Positions 13,256-26,400 of a stretch of 64,000 nt of DNA are shown here, one piece after another. Every line of letters begins with the position of its first letter. Within the stretch, counting starts at the first letter, position 1. The stretch is from Rhododendron vialii (lineage: Eukaryota; Streptophyta; Magnoliopsida; Ericales; Ericaceae), in assembly GCF_030253575.1 (NCBI RefSeq), contig NC_080568.1, positions 33,599,501 to 33,663,500 of the forward strand, given 5' to 3'. A program made the translations under genes and the position numbers. The notes below the pieces were generated by a model. It saw nothing but the letters and a program-made list of their open reading frames with translations. It ran no database searches and had not been told where the DNA came from.

Positions 13256-16200
13256 TCAAATTTCACTTCTCCTTTTCACCCAAACTGGCATTCTTTTCTT
13301 CATTCTAACAGTGGGGAAGTGGATAACTGAATCAGCCCCAGCTACCCATCTGCATACAGCTCAAGAAAATTCAAAGGGTTATTTCATTGGATAATGCTAA
13401 AAACGAGCCGTCATTAAGGTTGAAAAAATGTATCGAAATATGCAAAAAGTGTATCAAGTATACATAGTATGTTGGAAGTAGGTGTGGTGGGGTCATTTCT
13501 TAGCTTATTGACAGCCCACTGGATTATTTCATTTTATCTCATCAATCTGGTTTAAGTACAAAATTCATATACAATGCACATATAAGACAACTGATTGCAA
13601 CATAATTTAATTGCTTATATGACATTGGGCATTTAATTATAGAGAAAAATGCAAAAGAAAAGAAAAGTAGTACTTGTTAGAACATATGCGAATATTAAGT
13701 CCGCAATTAGTTAAACAGAATACAAGTTGGATATTAATATAATATTGCGGGTTCACTAAGTATAGACTTAAGCTTTTAAGTGGATATGAGATTCAGTCAG
13801 TTTATATTCGGTCCAGCTGATGCGGTGAACTCTCTACATTACTTTTTCATGGAGAGGGCCTAGTGCACACGAGGGGAATCAATGCATGACAAACTCTCAT
13901 CACTATTTATCGATTTCTTATACGTCTAAAGTGCATATGAATATATCAAAGTGCTTTAAAAACCTTGTACAATTACAAGGCAACCTGAGGCCCTGTTGTG
14001 GCCGAAAAGAGTAGTCCAAACCGTTCATTTTATTTGGCTCGTCGAGTTCGTGCACAAAAAACATCACATTGATCAGACATTGATAAGACATGAACGAAAC
14101 TCGTTTATCATAAAGTCTTATCCCAAGTTCATAATATCCCGTTAAATATTTCAGAAAAAATCTGAGACAAAACGTGTTTCAAGAGAGTTTTGAGAAAACA
14201 CTTGAAGACAACTGTTTCAGAAAAAATTACCTATGAGATCATTGTTATTCGAGATGGCAGTGGATCCATCTGGACAAAACTTCTTTCGTTCACATCTCTA
14301 CGAATAATTTTTCATTGCATACGGCCCTCCTCAAGAACAGAAAAAAGAGAGTTGTCGATCCTCTAAATTAGGTCCTGTACTAAGTAGGGGTTAAAAAAAA
14401 AGAAGCTACTGTACGTGCTGTGTCCCGGTACTAAATTAGGTCCTGCACTAATTAGGTGCTGTGTCCCAATCACAATAGGTGCAGTCTATATCTATTACTG
14501 TAATACTACAAGATGAAGACACATTCCATAATATAGACATATTGTAAGTTGCTAGAAACGCGTTCATACTCCCTGTATTTATCTAATACTAGTATTTTTT
14601 TTCACTTGAAAAGGACCACAGAAAGAGAATCGACCTATCTATATGGTCATAAAAATAAAGTAAAAATACAGTGATAAAAAGAAGATAAAAATAGGGTGAT
14701 CACATTAGTGCTTGACATTTGACACTTTTACCAATGGTGGATATTGGAATCTTTATTTAAGAAAAAATGCTTTGAGTTTGTAACAACATGCTTGATTTAA
14801 GATAATTGTTTTATCTGCTTGACCGTTTTTGAAATCTTAAATCATTCGAAGTATTTGTTTTAGAAAGAAAAAGCGATCTAAGTTATCAACTTTCTCATTT
14901 TTCAATATCTCAGTTCCAAATGTTCTGACAAAACTTCACTTGGAAAGGAAAAGGAAGGGGTGAAAATTTAAAACGGAGGTCTCTATATTTGTAAACGATA
15001 ACAGGGACAAATGACAAAAAAGAAAAGAAAAAGGAAATGGATCCTCTCCGGTCCAAAGGTTTGGACTGGACGAGACGGTCCATGTATGGACCGTCCATTA
15101 GCTGCAATGAATGGTTGGGATTTGTTCAAAAACTCTCCATGTAAGAGCTAACTCTTACACCAATGGACGGTCCCGATCTGAATTGTCTCGTCCAGTCCAA
15201 ACCTTTGGACTGGAGAGGATCAAGACCCAAAAGAAAAAACTTACCAACAAGCCAGAAGGAAAGGTTGGAGGAACAAGGTAAAGTTATGGGATTGATGTAG
15301 ATGTGAATTTTTCTTGTTTTTTGAATTTTATTTTAAAAAGGAGTTGGGTACAAAAGAATCCATGGGAAGTAAACTTGATCCCATTTAAGGGACAATATGA
15401 TTAATCTATGGAACATGTGGGTGCATAATTCAAGTCACCTTTCAGTTGAGAAGAATTTTTCTAATGCATTATTGAAAAGGGGCAAGTGGGGTACCTGAAT
15501 TGAGTAACAAAATGGTGGAGAAAGATGGAGGCTTCCAGCCTGGACAAGTCAATCCCAGGACACAACCTTTGTCCCCCTCCAAATGGAGTAAAGCTACTAC
15601 TGTTAGAGCTCATCTCTTTGTCCTGTGATCAATTTATCAGGCCACAATTCAGTCGACTATAACATGTATTAGAGTTTGGACAGACTAAAATAACCGGTTT
15701 ATTTTCGTCTTTTCTAATTAAAAAAAGTCTACGGTTTGGGTCAAAATCTTGTATTTCTGCTTGGTCTACATAAGATGAATTCAGAAGTCAAAATCTTGTA
15801 TTTCTGCTTGGTCTACATAAGATGAATTCAGAAGTACAAAAATTCTGACAAAAACCTAACAAAAAGTTCTAGAAATGAAAATCGGCCAACATGGAAGCTT
15901 ACGGCCATGGGCTCATTTTTGTCTCTTCAAAACTTCTTTTCAAAATTATTTCACAGTTTCTAATTTGTACCATTCCCTTTGTCAGGGAAAATTGACTAAA
16001 AATAAAAATTAGTCACTTGCAAAAAAGTAAAGATTTTTCTTAAAGATGTCTACACTAAAATTAACAAGAGAGACTTAGTACTTACTTTCCACCTCCATGG
16101 GTTGAACTCATAAGGCCGGTCATACAGATTATCATCGAAATGAACTGATCTGAAGTATGTTAAAACACACCATCCCTTTGGAATCAGACAACCCTTAATC

Positions 16201-19200
16201 TCCACATCTTTCATGGCCTTTTTTATTACCCCTACAATAACGTTCGCCATCCTTAGAGTTTCTGTAATCACCTGTTTAATTTACATATTCAAAATCACAA
16301 ACAAAAACATATCATCAAGTTATTTGGGCCGGCTTGGAATCTGTTTCATATTGTTTTCTTTTGTGGAAAGATACATAAAAATTGTTCGACAAACAATTTG
16401 GACTAGACTGCTACCGAAAGATGTTATAAAAGCACTCCACTTCTTCATGAAAAGCCCAAAAGATGTTATCAAGTTTTCTAAAACTATTTTAGCTCGAAAA
16501 CAAAGACGACAATGACAAGAAAGCAGTATGAGTGTGTTTTATAACTGTCCTTGTTTTCATTTTCCGAAAGCCCTAAAACAAATACAATACCAAGTAATAA
16601 AACAAACAAACTGGGAAAAAATGAAAAACAATACGAAATACCATATGTTGATTTGTTTTTTCAGAAAGAACTAACCATTTGTGTGAATGGAAGAGATAGG
16701 TAATCGTTCCAACTCAACTGCTGTCCAACCAGGTCTTTAACTCTCTTCAATTCCAAATTCTCATCCTGTGAATTCCACAAAATATATAGGGTGTTTATTG
16801 TAGCTGAACGTATAATAAATCGATTACTAAAAAAATGTAAAAGAAATATCAAAACGAAAGTTCTTAAGAGTGCAAAGAAATGGCATACTATTAATTGTAG
16901 GAGGGCAGGAGGGCAATCTGAAAGGTATTTTACGGCAAGAGTTATAAGAACCGGCACCGAACCTTCACCAGGTATCATTAAATCTATCATATTCCCTGAA
17001 ATTAGATCGTCAGTTAGCTCTTCACTTGCATCATTGAGTAAAACATCCACTGCATCTTGTGGAATTACTGAAATGCCCCTGCTCCTTTTATCACGGATAA
17101 TTTTACGCACTAACTCAATCATTTTCTTCTTTGCCTGAAATCCAAGTTAATTCAAAATTACATAAGTCATTCCAGCTCAAAAAATGATTAATTTAGTCCG
17201 AATTGCACCTTAATGTTTATCATGATTCATGAATGATTAAAACATAAAGCAATATGGTAACTTTGTAACTTTGACATAATAACGACAAAGGTTAAAGCCT
17301 TTTTCTGAAAATGTAGCATATACTTATTAGTATTTTTTTCTTACAAAAGTCTAGTGATAGTGAAAGCAGCCACCGAAAACCTGGGGATGGATATTTAAAG
17401 TTAACCTAGCAAGATATCATATAAAATCATGTCCATCCATATAATTTTGGAGTCTTTCTTTAATCTAATACTATTAATCTAGGAAAATGACATTTAATTA
17501 ACTTGCCTGTAAGGATCTGTGGAGTCTACTTCCAGGTAGTTTGATTGGTAATGACATGAGACCAGCCATGAACTCATGAAATTGCTTCTTCAAAAAATCC
17601 ATGTCATCTCCTGGATCCACACTTATCAATGCCTTCACCAGTACTTGAAAGGCAATCTGAACAAAAGGACTTATTAGTAATTTCTTTAATGTGAAAGGGT
17701 CAGGAGACATAATTATCGATCATAGTAATATCCCATCAGGAGTAGGGAACATAATTATTAGTACTACTAATACCTAGTACGATTATGACAGGTGATTAGT
17801 ATGATTCTAATTTCAGAGGGAAAATAATTTGCGAATAATATGACCTTGGGCGTGCAGCAGGCTGCTGTGCCCTTGGTACGTGCCTGTCTGGTGTCCAAAA
17901 AATTGATCTAAATCGGGCAATTATTTAGTTCAACGGGAGGGTAAAGTCTGCAAAAATTTAGGTTGATCAGACATCAATAGGATGAAAAGAACAAAGTCAT
18001 TTAGGAAAAAATAATGGCTAGTTTGATTTTGAAAATACATTTTAAGCTCAAACATAATGTTACTAAAGTCCGATTGCCTTGATTTCAAGCATTACCTACT
18101 CTGCAAGACGAAAAAAGTGAACAGTTCGGATGATATTTTTAAGCCCGAGGCCCATTCACAGCAGGCGCGGCATCACAGCAGGGTTACCTAGTCCGCACAT
18201 GATTAACTTTTATACACACTAATAGTTTGTTTGGTAGTCATTGCTTATTTGCTCATTTTACATTTGAATCAAGACAGAAAATTAGTTAAGTATCAGAAAC
18301 CGAACAAGTAAATAAGCAAAGGTGTTGCTAATGTCAAAATTGTTTTTGTTTGTGCCAAAACTCTAGTGCATAAAAGCCTTGTACCTTGCACATGGTACAA
18401 GGCTTTTATGCACTATGATTTTGCCACAAACAATAACGGTTTTGGCATTATCATTTCCTTATATGCAACCAAAATTTACAAAAAAGGTGCTAAGGCTGTT
18501 GCTTTTTTAAAAAGGATCTCACAAAAGCATGAGTGTTTGGCAACCTTTGATGGGGGCACAGACTTCGCAAGATGAACACAATGCTTCACATTGTTTCTCA
18601 AATGTTTCTTTTGTGAACAATTGATTCGTATACGATTCAACGGGAAAAGAACAAATAATTATCTTTCACTTAATAACAATGCTAACCACACTTGTGGACA
18701 CAAAAAGTTTGCATGGTGGTGTTGTGACCCACATGTATTTTTTCAATTTATGCATCTTTTGTGGCCGATTCTATGACCAATTTGAAGGATTATTTTTCTC
18801 GTGGATAGGGAAAGAGAGAGAACTAACATTCTGGGCTTCATCTTGGATGTAAGTGGGGTGATCATCTCTCCAATTCCCCATTGATTCCTTCACGTATTTT
18901 TGCATGTCATGGGTGATCTTAGCTTTGAGATGTGGAGATTTGAAGAAGGATCCAAGGAGTCCATGAAATCTCCTATGCAAGCTTCCATTGATGAGCAATA
19001 TAGAGGATTTTCCAAACAACTCAGTGAGAGATTTGGGGTACGATGGCACGAAAGCCTTTGCATCACTTTGCAAAACAAATCTACTCACTTCTGCATCTGT
19101 TGAAACAATGGTGGGGCTCCCAAATAAGTGTGACTTGAACACCTTCCCGTACCTACAATGATCACCCAAAAAACCGCCCTAGTTATGTCAGCTGATGCCC

Positions 19201-20487
19201 ATGTAATCAAGAAGTAACATGATTTGCAGCCTCATCAATCACTACAGTGAAGATAAAAATATAGAAACATGTACTTAAGTTAGCATGACCTGCCTTCTCT
19301 GATATCATTTGGTTTTGATTTGGGAGCTTGGTTTTACAACAAAAAGTCCTTGTAGCTCCTCGGTTCTTAGAGGTTTATGGGGGCCACTGTTTTAGTAGTA
19401 TTCTGAGAGCAGCCACTTTGTGCATATATTGCCAAAAATTAGGTCTGTCTCCAATCATCCCCCGCCCATATCCCCAATGATTGTGGACTAGATGGGTTAT
19501 GTTATGTTGTTGTTGTTGTTGTTGTACTTAAGTTTATTTTACTATGAACGGTAGGAGAATTACATTCATATAAATTACGAGAATAAGGAGAACGGAGAAT
19601 TACATTAACCATGTGACTCCGCCAACCAAACCAAAAACCAAATAAAGGCTCTGTATGATGAAACAATTATCAATTTTTGTCTTTGGCAACATTTGACGTC
19701 ATGAATTCTCAATTGAAAAAGGATGGCCAATTAAACTAACTCTAGTTGGTTCCTACACTCACACTTAACCAAGTTATAATTTTGTTACTAGTGATAAATT
19801 AAGGGAAATGATTTTCACTCTCCATTTTTAATAATGAGGGTGTGAAAATCATTATCCTAAATTAGATCTCATCATATATTTGCAGAAAAGGCCTAAAAAA
19901 TCTCCAAAGTCAATGTCTCAAATTTCATTTTCACGATTGAAATCTCTAAATAGAGAAGTCTCTCTGAGGTATTTGGAGAAATATTCCTACGCCAAGTGGA
20001 AAAGACTTGTTAATGATCAGTCACATACAGGAAAATAATTTCGACACACCAATCCGTGCACAGAGCCGGATACAGATACAGATGCGTCAATGCGTGTGGA
20101 TCCCGCGTCTATCATGTGGGCCCCATGCACGTCCATCATTGCAATTCCAACTCAAAAGATAACGTGTCCTAAGATGAGTTCAACGAGAACAAAAAATCTC
20201 ATGTGGAACAGAAGGGTAAAAGCTCGACCTAAGAGTCACACATATTGACATATATATTTACACCTGAAAGAGCTCAAATATTCTGAAATTGATTTTTGTA
20301 TGTTCCCAATTTCATAATATTGTTTTGTTGCTTTTTTGTCATTGAATGACGGCGAAATTGTAAGTGGAGTGGAATGCAATAGGTGCATCACTTGTACTCT
20401 CATGCATATGGGCAGAGTTCAATTTCTGTAAGCACTCGTCCCCTCCCAAGTCCAGACTAGGATAGAGGAGATTATGACTAACGAATG

Positions 20488-20523
<36 letters not shown>

Positions 20524-20958
20524 GCGAAATTCTCTCATGCATCGAAAATACACACCGGAACATCGGTACACATGCAAAATTGAGCACAGAGGATATGAGG
20601 GGAACTAAAAGTACATTTGAAACAATAAAAAGAGGGTTTTAGAAGGGCTTTTTAGGAAAACAGAGGATTCCCTTTCAGCTGAAACGACACGTAAAAATCT
20701 CTATTAACCATCATCTGGGTTTGGATTCAACTGAAAGACTTACATACGACGGCGTTTGTCCATAAACTTCTCGGGTCGATCCGAGCAGGCACAAGAGATG
20801 AATTCGATGGTTTCGCCGATGTAGGGCCACCCCAGAGTCCCTAAAGGAAGTGGGACTTTGTAAATCCTTTCGCATGATCTTTTCTTGTAGCGTAAGAATG
20901 TAACGGCTGAAAACAAGATTGTTGTGAGTAATAGCAGAATATCCCACCAATTTTCCAT
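13256..20958 (-). CDS. CYP90D1: CYP90D1-type cytochrome P450, brassinosteroid C-23 hydroxylase
   Basis: Predicted 477-residue protein from eight exons: 20958-20744, 19152-18828, 17656-17507, 17134-16889, 16765-16676, 16271-16086, 15622-15495 and 13349-13256. It has an N-terminal membrane anchor (about 5-23), [45 protein letters not shown], the K-helix ETLR (346-349), PWRW (about 400-403) and the haem loop [13 protein letters not shown] with Cys425. It ends [12 protein letters not shown]. The match to Arabidopsis CYP90D1, a C-23 hydroxylase of 3-epi-6-deoxocathasterone-type intermediates in the ER, is close throughout; CYP90C1 is the main alternative. Intron 3 has a GC donor (CAG/GCAAGT); the rest are GT-AG. 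Intron 7 is 2.1 kb. The I-helix reads MIPGEGSVP, with Gly288 where I recall Asp. Confidence 0.93.
15039..15222. mobile_element. Small palindromic MITE in P450 intron 7
   Basis: The terminal arms are GGATCCTCTCCGGTCCAAAG and its inverse near 15200-15222. Both arms continue through TTTGGACTGGACGAGAC and GGACGGTCC around a unique centre. The element is about 184 bp, with no coding capacity. No target duplication was resolved. Confidence 0.7.
15740..15833. repeat. Exact 47-bp tandem duplication in P450 intron 6
   Basis: The units 15740-15786 and 15787-15833 are identical, beginning GTCAAAATCTTGTATTTCTG. Identity of both copies points to a recent duplication or an assembly artefact. Confidence 0.9.
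18318..18463. mobile_element. Near-perfect hairpin MITE in P450 intron 2
   Basis: The inner stem is perfect over 21 bp: AGTGCATAAAAGCCTTGTACC (from about 18366) pairs with its complement ending near 18416 across an 8-base loop. Outer arms continue with few mismatches (GCTAATGTCAAAATTG against CGGTTTTGGCATTATC), giving a foldback of about 145 bp. No coding content. A transcript could fold into a precursor-like hairpin. Confidence 0.75.
19351..19525 (+). mobile_element. Possible SINE-like 3' fragment in P450 intron 1
   Basis: The stretch GCAGCCACTTTGTGCATATA...TTAGGTCTGTCTCCAATCATC...GATGGGTTATGTTATG ends in (TTG)n at about 19507-19522, as some plant tRNA-derived SINEs do. The tRNA-like A and B boxes are not visible, so this would be a 5'-truncated copy. 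The assignment rests on remembered SINE tails. Confidence 0.4.
20491..20519. repeat. (TA)n microsatellite in P450 intron 1
   Basis: Uninterrupted alternating TA for 29 bases. Length is likely to vary between individuals. Confidence 0.9.
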
Positions 20959-21340
20959 ATTGGGTACGTTTGATTTGTATTCAGTTGAATGGGAATGGAG
21001 GTGGGTTGTCGGTTTGGGTGGTTCGCGGGAGAGAGAGACTTTTGAGATCTGGGGGGTGTAGGCTAGACTTTCGAGAGGTTTGATAAAGCTGCAATAATAA
21101 AAGAAAGAAAGAAGAGGCAGGGAGATGATAAAGCTGAAGCTCCTACTAAATGAATAGTGGACCTACTGCTCTCTTTCGCTAGTCTGCTTCGTTAACAGCA
21201 AGAAGAGAGAGGGAGCGATAGACAGACAGAGAGAGAGAGGGAGAGAGAGGGAATGGGATAGGTCGGGGCCCGGGGTTGGGCAACGTACACTTATTTAGAG
21301 CTCTCGTCCAAACTCTACTTTTCAAGAGCATCTCCAATTC
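20959..21340 (-). promoter_or_regulatory. Leader and proximal promoter of the P450 gene
   Basis: On the coding (minus) strand this stretch is rich in CT repeats (complement of the GA tracts at about 21030-21250), typical of plant core promoters and leaders. No clear TATA box could be assigned. Extent is approximate. Confidence 0.4.
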
Positions 21341-21519
21341 GATTCTCTATTAGTATAAAAGTCGAAATAGGAGTATTTTTTAAAGGATCTGGCTTGTCGG
21401 CAGCAGCGTGCAGTTGGCAGAATAACATTGTTCATATCATAGAGCTAGTCCAGAATTTTGACCGCGTCAAATATCATATCTTGTTAATTGCAAACTGTTT
21501 AATACCTGATCGGAGTAAC

Positions 21520-21693
21520 TTTTTACTTCATTGAATTAGATTTGATGGGTTTGATTTCATGTGGCAATATCCATTTTCAGAAACATAAACGTGATTCCAT
21601 TAGGTATTTTTACTTTATTGAATTAGATTTGATGGGTTTGATCCCATGTGGCAATATCCATTTTCAGAAACATAAACGTGATTCCATTAGGTA
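21520..21693. repeat. 87-bp tandem duplication upstream of the P450 gene
   Basis: The units 21520-21606 and 21607-21693 both run from TTTTTACTT to CATTAGGTA and differ at only about three bases. They lie about 560-735 bp upstream of the ATG, so they may duplicate a regulatory segment. Confidence 0.9.
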
Positions 21694-23434
21694 CTAGAAA
21701 GTTTTCAATTAACATGATTTTTGACGTGGTTCAAGTTCTTGATGAGCTCTATGACATGAACGGTTCCAATCATAAAAATAAGCTCGATATGAGCCGATAT
21801 TTAGCAAACTATACGGTGCGGACTGTCGACAAGCCAGATCCTTTTTTTATTCAACAAATGGGTTTGAGGATGGTGTAGTTTGAGGATGCTGTAGTTCAAA
21901 AAATGAGTAAAAAATACTATTCACTCGGACTTGGAGATGTTGTAGTTCACCCACACAACAACTCGGATCCATAAGAAGTGACAATTGCCCTATGAAGTGT
22001 AGTGCAGTCAATTTGGCCATCCGTTTCGGCTAAGGGTCATGTCCAATTTTCTTCCAATTAGTCCGGTTCAGTTTTGGACTATTTGTGGGCCTTTTCTGGG
22101 TCCACAATAATGATCGAAACCGTTCATAGTATAAGAGGCTCCATCATATTCTTCAAGTACTTATTTATTGTTTTACGAAACATGTCATTCCCTCACAATA
22201 CATATTATATTTTATTCAAAACTAAGTGTACAGAGTGAAACACACCCTGAGTTTGAAAAATGCATGAAAATAGAAAAACAAACTACCCTATTGTTTTCAT
22301 GTTCTCTCCAAAATAATAATACTGTACAAGGCAAAACACCTTTGGTTGTCAAGGCCGACTCCAAGTTTTTAGAGGAATTTTCAAGGTGTAACCCATACGA
22401 TTTGTGAATGGAGAACGTTTATTCTTAACTTTACAATCAGTTGAAAACGATGGAGAACGTTTGAGCAAAATTGGGAGTCCCCACGTCCATGATTGCCTCT
22501 GGTGGGCTCAGTGGATTGAGAACAGACCCTTTCCAGTGAAGCCACTCGTGTGTTCATGTGATTCTCAATCAATCCACGGTCCACCACATTCTCCCACATT
22601 TTTTTTGGGACCAGAATTCTCGAACACTATCGATCAATCAAAACCCTCTTTTTTTCTCCGCAACTCGCAACCCTTCTATGAGTACCGACAGACCCTTTCC
22701 AGGAGTGCAGACGTGCGAAGCCCACTTCTGGATCCCGCGCCAATGATCCAAACCGTTTACAAATGAGTAAATCTGATTGTCGAATACTCAACATTGAGGT
22801 TCCTAGTTAGTAGTTAACTAGAAAGAAGCCGGACCCTAATCTAGTCTCAGTGCATATTCAGATTCCTGTAACTTGAAAGTAAATCCAACGGATTAGTCTT
22901 TCGTTTTTGACTAGTGACTACTCAGCCACTGTCCCCTTCCCGGGCCAAGGCCCCCTCAATGGGTTCTAAGGAGGGCGGCACCCTGAATCAATAAAAAAGC
23001 TTCTTTTTTTTAAAAAAAAAAAAATTATTTAATAAGGGAACTAAGACTATTAGTTTAGCTAGCAGGAGAATAACAAAACAAACATTTTTGAATACCAAGG
23101 TAGCTCTTGACATTTACTTGGATTGCAGCAGTATCGAGGGATGTATCAGGAAATTTTATATTAACATCCATAGGAAATCATCCAGCAACGAAACTGCTAA
23201 AAGTACATTCAATAAAAAATGAACCAGTGTATACCGCCAAACATTAAAACTAGAGTTACAAGACCTACACTACCAACAGTGGTGAAAGAAGCTTTGGTAA
23301 GGTTGAAAACTTTCCTGTCCGTGTACCTTATCTGAGAAACATGAAGATGCCTCTTTCTGCATCCTCTCGTGTGTCAACTCTTATCCAAATCCCATAACAA
23401 TCTTCCTTGGAGCCCTTTCGCCAGTAGCTTTGTG
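21694..23434. other. Spacer between the P450 promoter and the nonaspanin 3' end
   Basis: No gene recognised. The higher-coordinate part is P450 promoter-side DNA. About 23050-23434 probably holds the nonaspanin 3' untranslated region, on the minus strand. A poly-A/T patch lies near 23005-23025. Confidence 0.45.
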
Positions 23435-26400
23435 TCAGTCTATCTTCACGGACGAGTAGATCTTCCGCACAAACCAGAAGCAAGCGTAAAATCCAATTGT
23501 ACCCGTCAAGACCAAAAAGGCGTACGAGCCAATTAACATATAGCCAAAGTACAGGATACCCGAAACAAACTTTGTAATTTCCAGTTTGGTGAAAAAGTAG
23601 AAGGCAGAGTAAAGGAAAAGGTAAAAAGCAGAGGAACCGGCGGTCAAGTAAGCCCTCCACCACCAGTGGTAGTCTTCGCTGCACAATTGGAAATAGCAGA
23701 GCACTATAGTGATCTCAGCACAAGTGACGATAAGGATCACAAACACTAGGAAAAGGAAGCCAAAGATGTAGTAGAACTGGTTTAGCCATATGGATGTCAA
23801 GATGAAGAATAGCTCAATGAAAACAGCCCCAAAAGGAAGAATGCCTCCGATCAGTATGGAGAAGACTGGTTTCATGTACCAAGCCTGTTCTGGTATCTGT
23901 CTTGGGATTTTGTTTGTTTTCACTGGTCCTTCGATGGCTGGCTTTTTAAAACCCAAATAACTACCCACAAACACTAAAGGTACTGATATGCCAAACCATA
24001 AGCACACAAGAGCAAACATAGTCCCAAATGGTACTGCGCCAGAAGATTTCTCCCCCCAGACAAGGCAATTCAGCACAAAGAAGACCGAAAACAGAATACC
24101 TGGAAACATAACAGCAGTTTTCAAAGTATTTCTCTTCCACTCAGTGCCTTTAAACATTTTGTACAGACGTGCTGAGGAGTAACCAGCAAATATGCCCATG
24201 AAGACCCATAAGAGAACCATAGCAGTCATGAGTCCACCTCGGTTGGAAGGGGATAAGAAGCCCAGAACTGCAAATATCATGGTTACTAGTGTCATTGCAA
24301 AGATCTGCACACCAGTTCCAACATAAACGCAAAGCAAACCAGAATTAATTGGTGCCCTAAAAACATCTCCATGTAGAAGTTTCCATCCTGTTTCTTCCTG
24401 AGCTTCATCCTGTGTTTCCAATTGGTTGTAGTTTGCAATATCTCTGTAAAGAGTTCTCATCATAATCATGGCAACCATTCCGGAAAGGAAGAGGACAATC
24501 ATCAGAGAGTTTATGATGGAGAACCAATGGATCTGGTCATCGTTCATGAGGAGGTAAGTGTCCCAACGTGATGCCCACTTGACATCGCTCTCCTGGAGAG
24601 GGTACGTGTCCTCGAATTTAGGTGGAAGTTATAGAAAAAACAAATGGAGTGCAAGTCTGAGTGCTTACGTAGAGATTACCTTGAAAGAAACATCATAGGT
24701 AAACACAACCTCCTTATCTGCATCAACTTCCTGTGGAACAATGCTACTTTGAATCATAGTTTTGGTGTTCTGGTTGCATGTTGTCAGCTGAGGATTCTTC
24801 TCATCCCATTCCTTGTACTCGTGATTAATACTGCTCAAACAAGCAATACCATATGAACAAAATAAAGGAAAACATACGACAAACCTCCCGAAGTAACCCT
24901 ATTTTAGAAAAGTCCTTGCTTGTTACATTATCATGAACATATGCATCATACAGGCTCGATAAAGTGGTATAATCTTCTCTCTCATGCAATTAATCATGAA
25001 CATAGAAATGAATGAATATCGAATTTTGAACTACATGACAAAAAAACTAGAAAATGCATCTGCAGAAACTTGTGAACGAAAAAAGAAAGAAGGAAACACC
25101 AAAGCCTATTCTACCAGCAGAGAATAAGTTCAGGTACTCATTACTTAAAAAGAAGCTATTGACAAGGCAAGATCGCCTTGAATATCAAGAAAGGACTCGC
25201 TAGATTAAAGGTGCATGGCCAAGTCCAAGTACTCATGTCCAACTGGAAGCATGGATTGGTCCAAAAATAAATTGGAAGCCTAGTTTTCTTCTTCTTTTCT
25301 GAAAAAAAAAAAGGCTTTCACCAAAATAATTGTTTTGTTATTAACTCGAAGTTTCTGAGCGAGGACCAGAAAGCTTTATGAGTCTGTGGTAATGGAGGGT
25401 GGGGTGATATTCTCGCAAACTAAAGAATATCATTTTGTACCTTAATCAGTAGAGAATAACCGCAATTGTACATTGCCTGAGACAATATATACCAGATACT
25501 GAATCCACCAAAACTCACACTAGAAAGAAATGAAAAAATTGACCAAAAATGAAAAAGTATGGAGCAAAAACCTGTTTGGAGTAACCTCAAAGCCAACAAT
25601 TCGAGCAGAATCACTCTTGAGATCCTTGTGATACATGACTCTAAAACTCAAATGGTTGTTTATAAAATACTTCTCCTCCTTGCTCTGCAAGAGCATATGA
25701 ATACAAATCAGTCACAGAAGAACACAAGCACAACACAACAGCTGATCTACTACAAGTTCACAACTCACCCCTGCATAATTTCCTTTGAACCCGACACGGA
25801 AACCATGTTCATAACTGGTTGACTGAATGCCATCCCTCCTTGGTCTCAGAACAGCAACTGGAAGATTATCCAGAATCCTATACACCCATTTCAGCTTAAA
25901 GTCAGACAGCAAACTAAATCTAAGGCTTGCATAGAAGTTTCTATTGCCAACACCAATAGATAGATTCACAGACGTAGTTCCACATCACGGACTTTGCAAA
26001 AGATCCAAACAATTATCTATCAGTAAATAGGGACTTTCAATGTAATGGTAAGAAGTACAAAACAAACATAGATGACCATGATTCACAATGCAAGATAACA
26101 AAGGGGCGCTTGATTCATCATACATGTTAACTCTATATTCGTCATCGATTTTTTCCTTGAAGTTTTTTGCAGATTCAGCATCAAGCTTAGCTAGACATGC
26201 TACTTTGCATGGCTGCTCCTCTCTCATATTGAACTGCAATAATTAGAAAAATAACATTTAAGGGTGTTGTTTCCAACAAGAAGTCAAGAAGTTGAAAAAA
26301 GAGGGAATAGAATTAGATGCTCACAGTGTACATTGAATTTTCTATGCGGTCACCTCGAAGGACCTCCCCCAAGTTTTCAGCACTGTTCATAATTTTCAGA

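Noticed and set aside
15495..15600. P450 ending at 15.49 kb as a truncated gene
   Set aside because: The missing C-terminal exon ([12 protein letters not shown] and stop) is present at 13256-13349 in the right phase behind a GCAG acceptor, so the gene is complete with a 2.1-kb intron.
17850..18190. Possible inverted repeat around GCAGCAGGCTGCTGTGCC / CACAGCAGGCGCGGCATCACAGCAG
   Set aside because: Matches are limited to short GC-rich words and do not extend into arms.
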